Source of the DNA: Thiobacillus sp.
GTDB taxonomy: Bacteria > Pseudomonadota > Gammaproteobacteria > Burkholderiales > Thiobacillaceae
DNA length: 64,000 bases
Reading direction: 5' to 3'
Assembly (NCBI GenBank): GCA_019459325.1
Contig: JAIBFA010000108.1
Coordinates: 1-64,000 of the forward strand
Shown in pieces: positions 29,037-40,470 of this stretch (position 1 is the first letter of the stretch; every line of letters starts with the position of its first letter). Below the pieces are notes generated by a model. It was not told the origin of the DNA and searched no databases. It saw only the letters and a list, made by a program, of their open reading frames with translations. A program made the position numbers and the translations under genes.

Positions 29037-29563
29037 ACGCACTGCGGTGGCACCTAAATCAATGGGGTCGGCGTCTCGGTACCCCCGGTCTGGTGGGGTT
29101 GGGTTTGCTGGCGGCCGCCCTGCTGCTGCAGGGGATCCAGGTCGCATCCCTGCAGCGGACAGCCATCGCCCAGCATGAGAAGCTGAGCACACTGCGCCTG
29201 GCCGCTGCCGCATCCGAAGCGGCTCCCGCGCCGGCCCCGCTCAACCCGCTGGCCTTGTTGCCGCCGACGGGCGAAGCGTCACTGCTGATCGGCGAACTGG
29301 AGCAGCTGGCACATATGCACGGCATCAGCTTGCCGCGCGGCCAATACAGCGTATCGCCGCTGGCGGGTACCACGCTTGCGCGCTGGCAGCTGGTGCTGCC
29401 GGTCGAGGCGCCCTACCCGGCCCTGCATGCGTTTATCGCCGCCAGCCTGGAACGCCTGCCCAACCTGACGCTGGACGAACTGAAGCTCAAGCGCGAACGC
29501 ATCGAGGCAAGCGAACTGCAAGCGGAACTGCGCATGAGCCTGTTTGTGGAAGCCGCGCCATGA
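29033..29563 (+). CDS. PilO/GspM-like inner-membrane protein
   Basis: Single N-terminal TM; order in operon; 4-bp overlap with previous gene. Confidence 0.5.
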   Translation: MNALRWHLNQWGRRLGTPGLVGLGLLAAALLLQGIQVASLQRTAIAQHEKLSTLRLAAAASEAAPAPAPLNPLALLPPTGEASLLIGELEQLAHMHGISLPRGQYSVSPLAGTTLARWQLVLPVEAPYPALHAFIAASLERLPNLTLDELKLKRERIEASELQAELRMSLFVEAAP

Positions 29564-30093
29564 CCGAAGCCACGAATAACACACGACGGCGCCCGGTTTT
29601 GTTCATCGCGCTGGCGGGCGTCGCCGCCTGGTCGGCCTGGCTGGCGATCGACAAACCGGCGAGCGATGCGGATACCGATCTGGTCGAAGTGGCCGAGCCG
29701 GTGGCGCGCGCACGTCCGCCCGCCCCCGCAGCCATCGGCACAACACCCGCCCCTGCGCCGGCGAATCCGCAGGAAACCGCGCCGCGGCTGGCACTTTCCC
29801 GCGCCAATCTGTTCCCCGAGCAGACCTGGTTCGTTGCGCCGCCCCCGCCTCCGCCGCCGCCTTATGTGCCGCCCCCTCCGCCCCAGGCGCCTGCGTTGCC
29901 GTTCAGCTACATGGGGCGCTGGCAGGACGCCGGCCAGATCACCTATTACCTGGCGCGCGGCACACTGCCGGTCAGCGTGCGCGCAGGCCAGGTGCTCGAC
30001 GGCGTGTGGCGGCTGGAACCGGTGTCCGGCGGCCAGCTGAATTTCACTTACCTACCGCTGGACCAGACGCGCAGCCTGCGCACAGGAGATTGA
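29560..30093 (+). CDS. Proline-rich GspC/PilP-like protein
   Basis: N-terminal TM, poly-proline linker (PPPPPPPPYVPPPPPQ), C-terminal small beta domain; immediately before the secretin. Confidence 0.5.
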   Translation: MTEATNNTRRRPVLFIALAGVAAWSAWLAIDKPASDADTDLVEVAEPVARARPPAPAAIGTTPAPAPANPQETAPRLALSRANLFPEQTWFVAPPPPPPPPYVPPPPPQAPALPFSYMGRWQDAGQITYYLARGTLPVSVRAGQVLDGVWRLEPVSGGQLNFTYLPLDQTRSLRTGD

Positions 30094-30094
30094 G

Positions 30095-32035
30095 TTGTTG
30101 CCCATCCGCCATTCCATTCTGATCACCGCGTTGTTCGCCCTGAGCCTGGCCGGATGCGCCAGCACCGGCCTCAACGAAGGGCGCGAACTGATCGTCGCGG
30201 GCAAGGCAGAAGCCGGCATTGCCCGCCTGCGCGCGGAGTTGGCCAAGCAGCCTGACAACATCGAGCTCAAGGCTTATTACCATACGCAGCGCGAACGTCT
30301 GACCAGCCAGCTCCTGACCCAGGCCCAGCTGGACCTGGACGCAGGCCGCTACGATGCGGCTGAAGCCACGCTGCAGAAAGTGCTGGCGCTGCACCCCGAG
30401 AATCCGCGTGCAGGCACGCTCCTGTCCAATCTCGCCGCAGTGCGCCAGCACCAGCAGAATCTGCAGGTGGCGAATCATGCGCTGGCAGCCGGCCGTTCCG
30501 ACGAAGCGGAACAGGCCGCACGCCTGATTCTGGCGCAGGCGCCCGGGCATGCCGGGGCGCTGGCCTTACTGCAGCAGATTCAGTCGGCACGCAGCGCCGA
30601 CGAACTCAATCCACGCGAGCTCGATGCGGCCTACCGCAAGCCGATCACGCTGGAATTCCGCGATGCGCCGCTACGCAATGTGTTCGACATGATTGCGCGG
30701 CAGTCGGGCATCAATTTCATTTTCGACAAGGACGTGCGGCTGGATGTGAAAGCCACGCTGTTCGCGCGCAACACGCCGATCGCCGATGCGGTGGACATGC
30801 TCTTGATGACCGGCCAGCTGTCGAAAAAAGTGGTCAACGCCAACACTCTGCTGATCTACCCCGACCAGCCGCAAAAACAGAAGGCGTACCAGGAGCTGCT
30901 GGTGAAGAGCTTTTATCTGGGCAACGCCGACGCCAAGTCCACCATGGCGATGCTGCGCACCCTGGTCAAGGCCAAGGATCTGTATGCGGACGAGCGGCTG
31001 AACCTGCTGGTCATGCGCGACACGCCTGCCGCCATCCGCCTGGCGGAGAAGATCATCGCGGTGCAGGACCTGGCCGAGCCGGAGGTGATGCTCGAAGTCG
31101 AAGTGCTGGAAGTGAAGCGCGGGCGGCTGCTCGACCTGGGGGTGCAGTATCCGAGTCAGTTCAGCTTGTTGAATCTACCCCCTGCCACCAGTTCGGTCAT
31201 CGGAGCGGGGGGTGTGGTCACCAACACCACCCCCGCCGCTTCTGTGCTGACCGTCGAGAGTTTGAAAAACATCACCGCAAGCCAGGTTGCCATTAGTCCC
31301 ACCCCCGCGGTGAATTTCCGCAAGGACGACAGCGACGTCAACATCCTGGCCAATCCGCGCATCCGGGTGAAAAACCGCGAAAAGGCCAAGATCCACATCG
31401 GCGACAAGGTGCCGGTCATCACCTCCAACACCACCTCGACCGGCGTGATTTCGGAATCGGTGTCGTATCTGGACGTGGGTCTGAAGCTCGACGTCGAACC
31501 CAGCGTGCTGATGCGCGACGACGTGCAGATCAAGGTCGGACTGGAAGTTTCCAGTATCGTGCGCGAGATCCGCAGCAACAGCGGCACGCTGACCTACCAG
31601 ATCGGCACCCGCAACACCGGCACCACGCTGCGCCTGAAGGACGGCGAAACCCAGGTGCTGGCCGGCCTGATCTCGGACGAGGATCGCAGCACCGCCAGCC
31701 GCGTGCCGGGGCTGGGCGATCTGCCGCTGGTTGGGCGTCTGTTCTCCAGCCAGCGCGACGAACGCAGCAAGACCGAGATCGTGCTGCTGATCACCCCGCG
31801 CGTGCTGCGCAGCGACGCCACCCGCCAGCCTGCACTCACCGAATTCCGCGGCGGCACCGAGAATTCCATCGGCGGCGGACTGGCGGCACCCTTTGGACCC
31901 CTGGTGGAACAGACGTCTTCGCTGCCACCGGTCCTGCCCACCAGCACGCCAGCCGAACCGCCGATCGATGCCGTGGTCGCGCCGGATGCCGTGCCCGTTC
32001 CGCAGATTCCGCCGCCCCCGGCGTCGGACGAGTAA
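30095..32035 (+). CDS. gspD: Lipoprotein secretin GspD
   Basis: Lipobox LSLAGC; STN/secretin N1 domain; secretin core VPGLGDLPLVGRLFSSQRDERSKTEIVLLITPRVL; TTG start. Confidence 0.9.
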   Translation: MLPIRHSILITALFALSLAGCASTGLNEGRELIVAGKAEAGIARLRAELAKQPDNIELKAYYHTQRERLTSQLLTQAQLDLDAGRYDAAEATLQKVLALHPENPRAGTLLSNLAAVRQHQQNLQVANHALAAGRSDEAEQAARLILAQAPGHAGALALLQQIQSARSADELNPRELDAAYRKPITLEFRDAPLRNVFDMIARQSGINFIFDKDVRLDVKATLFARNTPIADAVDMLLMTGQLSKKVVNANTLLIYPDQPQKQKAYQELLVKSFYLGNADAKSTMAMLRTLVKAKDLYADERLNLLVMRDTPAAIRLAEKIIAVQDLAEPEVMLEVEVLEVKRGRLLDLGVQYPSQFSLLNLPPATSSVIGAGGVVTNTTPAASVLTVESLKNITASQVAISPTPAVNFRKDDSDVNILANPRIRVKNREKAKIHIGDKVPVITSNTTSTGVISESVSYLDVGLKLDVEPSVLMRDDVQIKVGLEVSSIVREIRSNSGTLTYQIGTRNTGTTLRLKDGETQVLAGLISDEDRSTASRVPGLGDLPLVGRLFSSQRDERSKTEIVLLITPRVLRSDATRQPALTEFRGGTENSIGGGLAAPFGPLVEQTSSLPPVLPTSTPAEPPIDAVVAPDAVPVPQIPPPPASDE

Positions 32036-32041
32036 TCTGTC

Positions 32042-32521
32042 GTGAACGCCCGACGGGGAAGCGGATTCAGCCTGATCGAGCTGGTGGTCACGCTGGCCAT
32101 CCTCGCGCTGCTCGCCAGCGTGGCCGTTCCGTTTGCGCAGCTGGTGCAGCAGCGGCAGAAAGAAACCGAACTACGCGAGGCACTGCGGCAGATTCGCAGC
32201 GCGCTCGATGCCTACAGGCAAGGCGTCAAGGAAGGCCGCATCGAATCGCCGGCGGACGGCAACGGCTACCCGCCCGATCTCGACGCGCTGTGGCAGGGCG
32301 TGGCTGATAAAACCAAGCCGGATGCGAGCAAGCTCTATTTCATCCGCCGTCTGCCGCGCGATCCGTTTTTCCCCGACCCGGCCGTGCCGCCGTCCACCAC
32401 CTGGGGCGTGCGCAGCTACGCCAGCCCGCCCGATGCACCTGCCGTCGGACGCGACGTGTACGACGTGTATTCACTGTCGGCCAAAACAGGCCTGAACGGG
32501 GTGCCGTACCGTGAATGGTGA
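32042..32521 (+). CDS. Type II secretion pseudopilin
   Basis: GSGFSLIELVVTLAILALLASVAVP prepilin motif; GTG start. Confidence 0.85.
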   Translation: MNARRGSGFSLIELVVTLAILALLASVAVPFAQLVQQRQKETELREALRQIRSALDAYRQGVKEGRIESPADGNGYPPDLDALWQGVADKTKPDASKLYFIRRLPRDPFFPDPAVPPSTTWGVRSYASPPDAPAVGRDVYDVYSLSAKTGLNGVPYREW

Positions 32522-32906
32522 AACCATGCTGAAACAGGCAAGACGCGGATTCACCCTGGTGGAACTGCTGGTCGTGATGGCCATCGTCGCGCTGCTGCTG
32601 ACACTCGCGCTGCCGCGCTATTTCAACCACCTGGAAAAATCGCGCGAAACCATCCTCAAGCAGGACCTCGCCGTCATGCGCGCCGCCATCGACACCTACC
32701 ACGGCGACAAAGGCCGCTACCCAGAAAGCCTGGATGAACTGGTAAGCGCACGGTATCTGCGCGCACTGCCGGTCGACCCGGTCACCGATCGGGCAGACAC
32801 CTGGCAAATCGTGGCGCCGGCGGGTGACGATGCCGGCGCCGTATACGACATCAAGAGCGGTGCACCGGGGACGGCGCGCGATGGCAGTCCCTATGCCGAC
32901 TGGTAA
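32511..32906 (+). CDS. Type II secretion pseudopilin (GspG-like)
   Basis: RRGFTLVELLVVMAIVALLLTLALP motif. Confidence 0.87.
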   Translation: MNGETMLKQARRGFTLVELLVVMAIVALLLTLALPRYFNHLEKSRETILKQDLAVMRAAIDTYHGDKGRYPESLDELVSARYLRALPVDPVTDRADTWQIVAPAGDDAGAVYDIKSGAPGTARDGSPYADW

Positions 32907-33408
32907 GTCCGCCCAGTCCGGCTTCGCCTACCTGTATGTGCTGATGCTGATCGCGCTGATCGGCCTGGGCCTCGCCGCCGCCGGCGCGCTGTGGCGCACC
33001 GATGCCCAGCGCGCCCGCGAAACCGAGCTGCTGTTCGTCGGCGACCAGTATCGTCAGGCCATCCGCAGCTACTACGAACTCGACCCCGCGCAGCCGCGCC
33101 TGCCGCAAAACCTCAACGATTTGCTGGAGGATACTCGCCGCCCCGGCATCGTGCGGCACCTGCGCCGGGCCTATCGCGACCCCCTGACCGGCGGCGAGTT
33201 CGCACTGATCCACGAGCCCGACACGCAGGGTATTGTCGGCGTTCACAGCTCGGCGACGGGGCGTCCCTTCAAGGCCGCGGGGTTCGAGCCGGAGAACGCT
33301 GGGTTTTCTGGAGCGGCCCGCTATGATGAGTGGCGTTTTGTTTTTATCGCGCCAGTCAAACAGGTGGCCCAGAAGGCCCTGCCCGCATCAGGAGAAACCG
33401 ATGAATGA
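32881..33408 (+). CDS. Pseudopilin-like protein
   Basis: QSGFAYLYVLMLIALIGLGLAAAG hydrophobic N-terminus, E5 position lost; end of operon. Confidence 0.65.
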   Translation: MAVPMPTGKSAQSGFAYLYVLMLIALIGLGLAAAGALWRTDAQRARETELLFVGDQYRQAIRSYYELDPAQPRLPQNLNDLLEDTRRPGIVRHLRRAYRDPLTGGEFALIHEPDTQGIVGVHSSATGRPFKAAGFEPENAGFSGAARYDEWRFVFIAPVKQVAQKALPASGETDE

Positions 33409-33826
33409 ATCGCTGAAAGCCGGCATCCGCTACGAACATAAATTTGTGATTCCTGCATCGAAGACCGTGCCGGCACTGTATCCGGAGTCGCCGGAATTCG
33501 TCGCGATGCCGGAGGTTTTTGCCACCGGGTTCCTGGTCGGTTTCCTCGAATGGGCGTGCATCAAGGCAATCAATCCGCATCTGGACTGGCCGCGCGAGCA
33601 AACGGTGGGGACGCATATCGACGTCAGCCATGAAGCGGCCACGCCGCCCGGCCTCGAGGTGACCGCGCGGGTCGAACTGATCGAGGTCGACGGCAGAAAA
33701 CTGGTTTTCGCCGTGGAGGCGCACGATGGCGTAGACCTGATCTCCAGGGGACGACACGAGCGCTTCGTGATCGACAAGGAACGATTCGACGCACGGCTGA
33801 GTGATAAGAAAAAGACAAGCGTGTAG
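33401..33826 (+). CDS. Thioesterase family protein (fluoroacetyl-CoA thioesterase-like hotdog)
   Basis: Hotdog pattern (ATGFLVGFLEWACIKAI...GTHIDVSHEAATPPG). Confidence 0.75.
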   Translation: MNESLKAGIRYEHKFVIPASKTVPALYPESPEFVAMPEVFATGFLVGFLEWACIKAINPHLDWPREQTVGTHIDVSHEAATPPGLEVTARVELIEVDGRKLVFAVEAHDGVDLISRGRHERFVIDKERFDARLSDKKKTSV

Positions 33827-33838
33827 CCCCGCCTCGTC

Positions 33839-34351
33839 ATGCCCGCCATCCTGCGCGCCATTCAGGCCGACATCACCACGCTCGACGTCGATGCCATCGT
33901 CAACGCCGCCAATTCGTCGCTGCTGGGCGGCGGCGGGATCGACGGTGCGATCCACCGCGCCGCGGGGCCGCAACTGCTGGCCGAATGCCGCGAGCTGGGC
34001 GGCTGCAAGACGGGCGACGCGAAGCTCACCCAGGGCTACCGCCTGCCGGCCCGCTTCGTGATCCACACGGTCGGCCCGGTCTGGCACGGTGGCGATCGCG
34101 GCGAACCCGGATTGCTCGCAGCGTGCTATCGCCGTTCGATCGAGATCGCGGCAGACAACGGCATACAGTCGCTCGCGTTTCCGGGCATCAGCACCGGCGT
34201 CTACGGCTATCCGAAGATGCCCGCCGCGCGGATAGCGGTGGCGACGGTGCGCGCCACGCTGCCGACGTTCCCGCTCATCCGCGAGGTGATCTTCTGCTGC
34301 CATTCGGCGGCGGATCTCGCCGACTACCAGGCGCGGCTCGCCGACACCTGA
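33839..34351 (+). CDS. Macro domain protein, O-acetyl-ADP-ribose deacetylase-like
   Basis: [27 protein letters not shown] and [13 protein letters not shown] motifs. Confidence 0.92.
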   Translation: MPAILRAIQADITTLDVDAIVNAANSSLLGGGGIDGAIHRAAGPQLLAECRELGGCKTGDAKLTQGYRLPARFVIHTVGPVWHGGDRGEPGLLAACYRRSIEIAADNGIQSLAFPGISTGVYGYPKMPAARIAVATVRATLPTFPLIREVIFCCHSAADLADYQARLADT

Positions 34352-34358
34352 GCCGGGT

Positions 34359-34994
34359 ATGGATATCGTCCTGATCCATGGCATGGGCCGGACGCCGCTC
34401 TCGATGTTGCGGCTGCGCCGGCGCCTGAGGCGGGCCGGGCACAACCCGATCCTGTTCGGCTATTCGCCGACCTTCGAAACCCTGCAGGGCGCGACTGCCC
34501 GCCTGGTGAAGCTGCTCGAGCGCCGGGTGGACACTGCGCATTACGCGCTGGTGGGCCATTCGCTCGGCACGGTGCTCATCCGTTCGGCACTCGGCCGGCT
34601 GGGAAGCCGCATGCCCGCGGCCTGCTTTTTTCTGGCGCCGCCGATGGCCGCCTGCAGGGCTGCGAAATTCTTTTCGCGTTTTTGGCTATACAAAGTGATG
34701 ACGGGGGAAATGGGGCGCCTGCTGGCGGTGGATGAATTCATGCGCGGGCTGCCGATGCCGCCGGGCTTCGTGCGGATCTATGCAGGCATCGGGGGTCCAC
34801 GCGCCGCCTGGTCCCCCTTCGGCATGGAAGAGAACGACGGCATCCTCAGCGTGCACGAGGCCATCGGCGACTGCAACGCGGCAGCCGTCAGGGTGCCCGC
34901 CTTGCACACCTTCATCATGCATTCCCCGAGGGTCTACGAGGATATGATCAAGTCGCTTGCAACGCTCGCGCATGCACGCAGCACACTTCCTTAG
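34359..34994 (+). CDS. Alpha/beta hydrolase / lipase-like
   Basis: IVLIHGMGR oxyanion motif; ALVGHSLGTVLIR nucleophile elbow. Confidence 0.8.
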   Translation: MDIVLIHGMGRTPLSMLRLRRRLRRAGHNPILFGYSPTFETLQGATARLVKLLERRVDTAHYALVGHSLGTVLIRSALGRLGSRMPAACFFLAPPMAACRAAKFFSRFWLYKVMTGEMGRLLAVDEFMRGLPMPPGFVRIYAGIGGPRAAWSPFGMEENDGILSVHEAIGDCNAAAVRVPALHTFIMHSPRVYEDMIKSLATLAHARSTLP

Positions 34995-35002
34995 GAGACA
35001 GC

Positions 35003-35401
35003 ATGGAACCCCGCATCAGTCTCATCACCCTCGGCGTGGCCGACCTCGAGCGCGCCACCCGCTTCTACGCGGACTGCCTGGGTCTGCCTCAACTGGAAAC
35101 CCCACCGTCGATCACTTTTTTCGAACTCGGGAAAACCTGGCTGGCGCTGTGGCCACGCGAGAGCCTGGCGGCCGATGCCGGCCTGGCGCCGGAAGGCTCG
35201 GGCTTCCGCGGCTTTGCGCTGGCACACAATGTGCGCTCGCCGGCCGAGGTGGATGCGCTGCTCGCCCGGGTGGCCACCTGTGGCGGCACGATCAGCAAAC
35301 CCGGGCAGCCGACGGACTGGGGTGGCTACTCCGGCTATTTCGCCGATCCCGATGGCTTTGTCTGGGAAGTTGCACATAACCCAAGCTTCCCGCATGTCTG
35401 A
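35003..35401 (+). CDS. VOC family (glyoxalase-like) protein
   Basis: ISLITLGVADLERATRFYADCLGL and GYSGYFADPDGFVWEVAHNP. Confidence 0.88.
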   Translation: MEPRISLITLGVADLERATRFYADCLGLPQLETPPSITFFELGKTWLALWPRESLAADAGLAPEGSGFRGFALAHNVRSPAEVDALLARVATCGGTISKPGQPTDWGGYSGYFADPDGFVWEVAHNPSFPHV

Positions 35402-35438
35402 ACACTGAACGAATCGACCGGATAAGGAACCCGCGCCC

Positions 35439-35783
35439 ATGATCAGACTGCCCAACGCCTTGAACGCCTGGGAGACCGCCGATTTCGAGGCCGCCTTCAA
35501 ACAGGAAATCGCCGCGCTCGACGCGGCCAACCTGCCCCTGCAACAGGGATTGTCGATCAGCAGCCATGTGACGGAACGGCCGGTCCAGGCAATGGTCCTC
35601 AGCGCCGGCGAGGATGCCGGGCGGATCCGGGTCAAGGCGGGCATTTTCTACACGGGCATCATCGCCGGCTGCAGCTGCACGGACGATCCCACGCCGATGT
35701 CGGAGCTGAACGAGTACTGCGTGGTGCAGTTCGACATCGATCCGGAAACGGCCGAGACGACGGCCACGCTCCTGCCCGAATAG
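35439..35783 (+). CDS. Conserved hypothetical protein
   Basis: 114-aa ORF in a tightly packed same-strand run; no family recognised. Confidence 0.55.
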   Translation: MIRLPNALNAWETADFEAAFKQEIAALDAANLPLQQGLSISSHVTERPVQAMVLSAGEDAGRIRVKAGIFYTGIIAGCSCTDDPTPMSELNEYCVVQFDIDPETAETTATLLPE

Positions 35784-35840
35784 ATGCCAAGTGCGAGAAC
35801 CCGTACGCTGCTTGCTCGTCCACTCGACAGATTGAGCGAC

Positions 35841-37025
35841 ATGACCCCTGCCCTGCTGATCCTCAACGCCGGCTCCTCCAGCCTCAAGTTCGCCGTCTTT
35901 GGGGCCGACCCGGCGGGTGCGCTTCAGGCCGCGTATCACGGCCTCATCGAGGCGATCGGACGAAACGCACGCTTCAAGGTTTTCCATGCACCCGATGCCG
36001 GCGACCGCGTCGATCAGGCCGTTTCGGCGGGCGACCACGAGGCTGCGCTGAGCCATCTGCTGCACTGGCTGGACACCCGCCATCCCGGTCTGAGCCTGCG
36101 CGCGGCCGGACATCGGGTGGTGCACGGCGGCGCCGACTACCGCCAGCCGGTGCGGGTCGACGCGGCCGTGCTGGCGGACCTGGAACAGCTCATCCCGCTG
36201 AGCCCGCTGCACCAGCCGCACAGCCTGGCCGGCATCCGCGCACTGGCCCGGCTCCGCCCCGAACTGCCGCAAATCGCCTGCTTCGACACCGCGTTCCACC
36301 ACACCCTCCCGCCGCGGGCGCAACGCTTCGCCCTTCCGCGCGATCTCGAAGAACGCGGCATCCGCCGCTACGGCTTTCATGGCTTGTCCTATGAATATAT
36401 CGCGAGCGTGCTGCCGGACTATCTCGGCGACGCGGCCGACGGCCGGGTGGTGGTCGCCCATCTGGGCAACGGCGCCAGCCTGTGCGCGATGCGGCAGCGG
36501 CGCAGCGTGGAGACCTCGATGAGCTTCACCCCGCTCGACGGCATTCCAATGGCGAGCCGCTGCGGTGCGCTCGACCCCGGCGTGCTGCTCTACCTGATGC
36601 GCGAGGAAGGCATGACACCGGCGCAGCTCGACGAACTGCTGCACCACCGTGCCGGACTGCTCGGCGTGTCCGGCATCAGCGGCGACGTGCGCACGCTGCT
36701 GGCAAGCGGCGACCCGCGCGCCGCCGATGCGCTCGAGCTCTTCGCCTACCGCATCGCCCAGGCCATCGCCGGCCATGCGGTGGCCATCGACGGCCTCGAC
36801 GCGCTGGTCTTCACCGCCGGCATCGGCGAGCACGCCGCTGCGGTGCGCGCCGCCATCTGCCGCCACCTGGCCTGGCTCGGCCTCATGATTGACGAGGCTG
36901 CCAACGCGCGCCACGGCCCGTGCATCAGCCGCACGGACAGCCCGGTGTCGGCATGGGTGATCGCCACCAACGAGGAAAAGGTGATCGCGCAACATACCTG
37001 GGCGCTGACTGTCGACGCGGCCTAG
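35841..37025 (+). CDS. ackA: Acetate kinase
   Basis: [54 protein letters not shown] motifs. Confidence 0.93.
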   Translation: MTPALLILNAGSSSLKFAVFGADPAGALQAAYHGLIEAIGRNARFKVFHAPDAGDRVDQAVSAGDHEAALSHLLHWLDTRHPGLSLRAAGHRVVHGGADYRQPVRVDAAVLADLEQLIPLSPLHQPHSLAGIRALARLRPELPQIACFDTAFHHTLPPRAQRFALPRDLEERGIRRYGFHGLSYEYIASVLPDYLGDAADGRVVVAHLGNGASLCAMRQRRSVETSMSFTPLDGIPMASRCGALDPGVLLYLMREEGMTPAQLDELLHHRAGLLGVSGISGDVRTLLASGDPRAADALELFAYRIAQAIAGHAVAIDGLDALVFTAGIGEHAAAVRAAICRHLAWLGLMIDEAANARHGPCISRTDSPVSAWVIATNEEKVIAQHTWALTVDAA

Positions 37026-37134
37026 CGCACGGAACCGGAGCCGACGGCAGCGGTCACGTTTGCTGCGGCGATCAAGACTGGCCTCTCCCACCCCGGCGTC
37101 TCACCCCGCGCCCCACAACCAGGAAGGAAACAGT

Positions 37135-39516
37135 ATGGACGCATCCGCACCCCAATCCGCCCCGCTCTCCGCCGAGGAACTGGACAAGCTCGACGCCTAC
37201 TGGCGCGCCTGCAACTACCTGGCGGCAGGCATGATCTACCTGCGCGACAATCCACTGCTGCGCGAGCCGCTGCAACCCGAGCACATCAAGGAGCGCCTGC
37301 TCGGCCACTGGGGCGCGAGCCCGGGGCTGAGCTTCGCCTGGGTCCATCTCAACCGTCTGATCAGGCAATACGAACTCGATGCCATCTTTCTCGCGGGCCC
37401 AGGCCACGGCGCGCCCGGCATACTGGCGCCGGCCTACCTGGAGGGGACCTACAGTGAGGTGTACCCCATCAAGGGCGAGGACGAAGCCGGCATGCGCCAC
37501 TTCTTCCGAGAATTTTCCTTCCCTGGCGGCATCGGCAGCCACTGCACACCGGAAACCCCCGGTTCCATCCACGAAGGCGGCGAGCTCGGCTACAGCCTCT
37601 CGCATGCCTTCGGCGCGGCTTTCGACAACCCCGAGCTGCTGGTGGCGGTCATGGTGGGCGACGGCGAGGCCGAAACCGGCCCGCTCGCCACCTCCTGGCA
37701 TTCCAACAAGTTCCTCAATCCGATCCGCGACGGCGCCGTGCTGCCGATCCTGCATCTGAACGGCTACAAGATCCACAATCCGACCGTGCTGGCGCGCATC
37801 TCGCACGAAGAACTCGAGCAGCTGTTCCAGGGCTATGGCTGGACGCCCCATTTCGTCGAAGGCTCGGATCCCAGGATCATGCATGCCAAAATGGCCGCCG
37901 TGATGGAGCAGTGCGTGCTGGAGATCCGCCACATCCAGGACGAAGCGCGGCACAGCGGCGTTCCCGGACGGCCGCGCTGGCCGATGATCGTGCTGCGCTC
38001 GCCCAAGGGCTGGACCGGCCCGGTCGAGGTCGACGGCAAGAAGGTGGAAGGCTTCTGGCGCTCGCACCAGGTACCGCTCACCGAAGTGCGCAGCAACCCC
38101 GCCCACCTGCAGCAACTTGAAGCCTGGCTGCGCAGCTACGACCCGCACGCCCTGTTCGACGAAGCCGGCCGGCTACGCCCGGAACTGAAGGCGCTGGCGC
38201 CCACGGGCAACCGCCGCATGAGCGCCAGCCCGCATGCCAACGGCGGGCTGTTGCGGCGCGCGCTGCGCATGCCGGACTTCCGCGAGTATGCGGCAGAACT
38301 GCCCGGCCCCGGCACGCTCAGGGCCGAGAACACGCGGCCGCTGGGCAAGCTGCTGCGTGACGTGATGGCACGGAACATGGACAACTTCCGCGTGTTCGGC
38401 CCGGATGAGAACGCGTCGAACAAGCTCGACAACCTCTACGAGGTCACCAAGAAAACCTGGCTCGCCGACATCTACCCGGAGGACGCCGGCGGCAGCGAGC
38501 TCTCGCCCGATGGCCGGGTGATGGAGATACTCTCCGAGCACACCATCGAAGGCTGGCTCGAAGGCTATCTGCTGACCGGCCGCCACGGTTTCCTCTCGAG
38601 CTACGAAGCCTTCGTCCACGTGATCGACTCGATGTTCAACCAGCACGCGAAGTGGCTCGCGATGTCCAGGGAAATCCCGTGGCGGACGCCGGTGTCGTCG
38701 CTCAACCTGTTGATCACGTCGACCGTCTGGCGCCAGGACCACAACGGCTTCACCCACCAGGATCCGGGCTTTCTCGACGTGGTGGTGAACAAGAGCCCGC
38801 TGGTCACCCGCATCTACCTTCCGCCCGACGTCAACACGCTGTTGGTGACGGCCGCCCACTGCCTGGAAAGCACCGACCTCGTCAACGTGATCGTTTGCGA
38901 CAAGCAGAAGCACCTGCAGTACCTGGACATGGATGCGGCAATCAAACATTGCAGCAAGGGCATCGGCATCTGGGAATGGGCGAGCAATGATGCGGGGGTC
39001 GAGCCGGACGTGGTGATGGCCTGCGCCGGCGACATTCCCACCAAGGAAGCGCTTGCAGCAACGGTGCTGCTGCGCGACCACTTCCCCGAGCTGAAGCTGC
39101 GCTTCATCAACGTGATCGATCTCTACAAACTGGTTCCGCCCGGCGAACACCCGCACGGCTTGTCGGATCGCGATTTCGACAGCCTGTTCACGCTCGACAA
39201 GCCGGTGATCTTCAACTTCCACGGCTATCCCTGGCTGATCCATCGCCTGGCCTACCGCCGCACCAACCACGACAACATGCATGTGCGCGGCTACAAGGAG
39301 AAAGGCAGCATCAATACGCCGCTGGACCTGGCGATCGAGAACGAAATCGACCGCTTCAGCCTGGCCATCGACGTGATCAACCGCGTCCCCGCCCTGCAGG
39401 TGGCCGGCGCCCACGTCAAGGAAAAGCTGCGCGACATGCAAATCGATTGCCGGAACTACGCCCACGAACACGGCGTGGACCTGCCGGAAGCGGATGCGTG
39501 GATGTGGCCATATTAG
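37135..39516 (+). CDS. xfp: Phosphoketolase (xylulose-5-P/fructose-6-P)
   Basis: [56 protein letters not shown] motifs; 793 aa. Confidence 0.95.
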   Translation: MDASAPQSAPLSAEELDKLDAYWRACNYLAAGMIYLRDNPLLREPLQPEHIKERLLGHWGASPGLSFAWVHLNRLIRQYELDAIFLAGPGHGAPGILAPAYLEGTYSEVYPIKGEDEAGMRHFFREFSFPGGIGSHCTPETPGSIHEGGELGYSLSHAFGAAFDNPELLVAVMVGDGEAETGPLATSWHSNKFLNPIRDGAVLPILHLNGYKIHNPTVLARISHEELEQLFQGYGWTPHFVEGSDPRIMHAKMAAVMEQCVLEIRHIQDEARHSGVPGRPRWPMIVLRSPKGWTGPVEVDGKKVEGFWRSHQVPLTEVRSNPAHLQQLEAWLRSYDPHALFDEAGRLRPELKALAPTGNRRMSASPHANGGLLRRALRMPDFREYAAELPGPGTLRAENTRPLGKLLRDVMARNMDNFRVFGPDENASNKLDNLYEVTKKTWLADIYPEDAGGSELSPDGRVMEILSEHTIEGWLEGYLLTGRHGFLSSYEAFVHVIDSMFNQHAKWLAMSREIPWRTPVSSLNLLITSTVWRQDHNGFTHQDPGFLDVVVNKSPLVTRIYLPPDVNTLLVTAAHCLESTDLVNVIVCDKQKHLQYLDMDAAIKHCSKGIGIWEWASNDAGVEPDVVMACAGDIPTKEALAATVLLRDHFPELKLRFINVIDLYKLVPPGEHPHGLSDRDFDSLFTLDKPVIFNFHGYPWLIHRLAYRRTNHDNMHVRGYKEKGSINTPLDLAIENEIDRFSLAIDVINRVPALQVAGAHVKEKLRDMQIDCRNYAHEHGVDLPEADAWMWPY

Positions 39517-39625
39517 GGCGGCCAATCTGCCCGCAACGATGCAGAGGCTGCCTTGCATGCATGACGTCAGGTGCAGGCAGAATTCGTGTTATGCCCTGAG
39601 CCTTTGTTTTTGGCAGCCGGGGCGG

Positions 39626-40468
39626 CTAGGGTGTGGCGGGCCCGATTTCCAGTTCGTCCGGATAGGGTCGGCTGGGATACTGGAAGGCAACCGGCCCATC
39701 GGGTTTCGCATGGACGAACTGGCTGACGAACGGGTCGGTGGAGTCGACCATCTCGGCGGAATTCCCTTCGGCCACCACCACGCCGTCATGGATGAAGTAG
39801 ACGTAGTCGGCGACTTTCAGCGATTCCGAGACGTCGTAGGTCACCACGATCGAGGTCAGCCCGAGCGCGTCGTTGAGGCGGCGGATCAGGCTGGCGATGG
39901 TGTTGAGCGAGATCGGGTCGAGACCGGCGAAAGGTTCGTCGTACATGATCAGCATGGGGTCGAGCGCGATCGCCCGGGCGAGCGCCACGCGGCGCTACAA
40001 TCCGCCCGAGAGCTGGCTGGTGCGCAGGGCGTGGGCGCCGCGCAGGCCGACGGCATGGAGCTTCATCAGCACCAGGTCGTGAATGACGTCTTCCGGCAGA
40101 TCGGTGTGCTCGCGCATCGGGTAGGCGATGTTGTCGAACACCGAGAGGTCGCTGAACAGTCCGCTGACCTGGAACATCATTCCCATCTTGCGCCGCATCG
40201 CGTAGAGCTCGGTGTTGTTCAATTCGTGCACCACCTGCCCGTCGAAGGTCACGCTGCCGTGCGACGGTCGGAGCTGACCGCCGAAATGACGCAGCAGCGT
40301 GGTCTTGCCGCAGCCGCTGACGCCGAGGATGGCGACCACCTTGCCACGGGGAATGGACAGATTAATCCCCTTGAGTACCTGATTCGTGTCGAACGAGAAA
40401 TGCAGGTCGCTGACCTCGACCAGATTTTCTGGCGGCCAGTTCACGGTTCCCTTGTGCGCAGCCGTCAT
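39626..40468 (-). pseudogene. MlaF-like ABC transporter ATPase interrupted by an in-frame TAG
   Basis: 40468-39995 has Walker A GVSGCGKTT and LSGG; TAG at 39995-39997; same frame continues RRVALARAIALDPMLIMYDEPFAGLDP. Confidence 0.85.
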
Positions 40469-40470
40469 GC

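Noticed and set aside
38173-39558. 461-aa minus-strand ORF
   Set aside because: Antisense shadow of phosphoketolase
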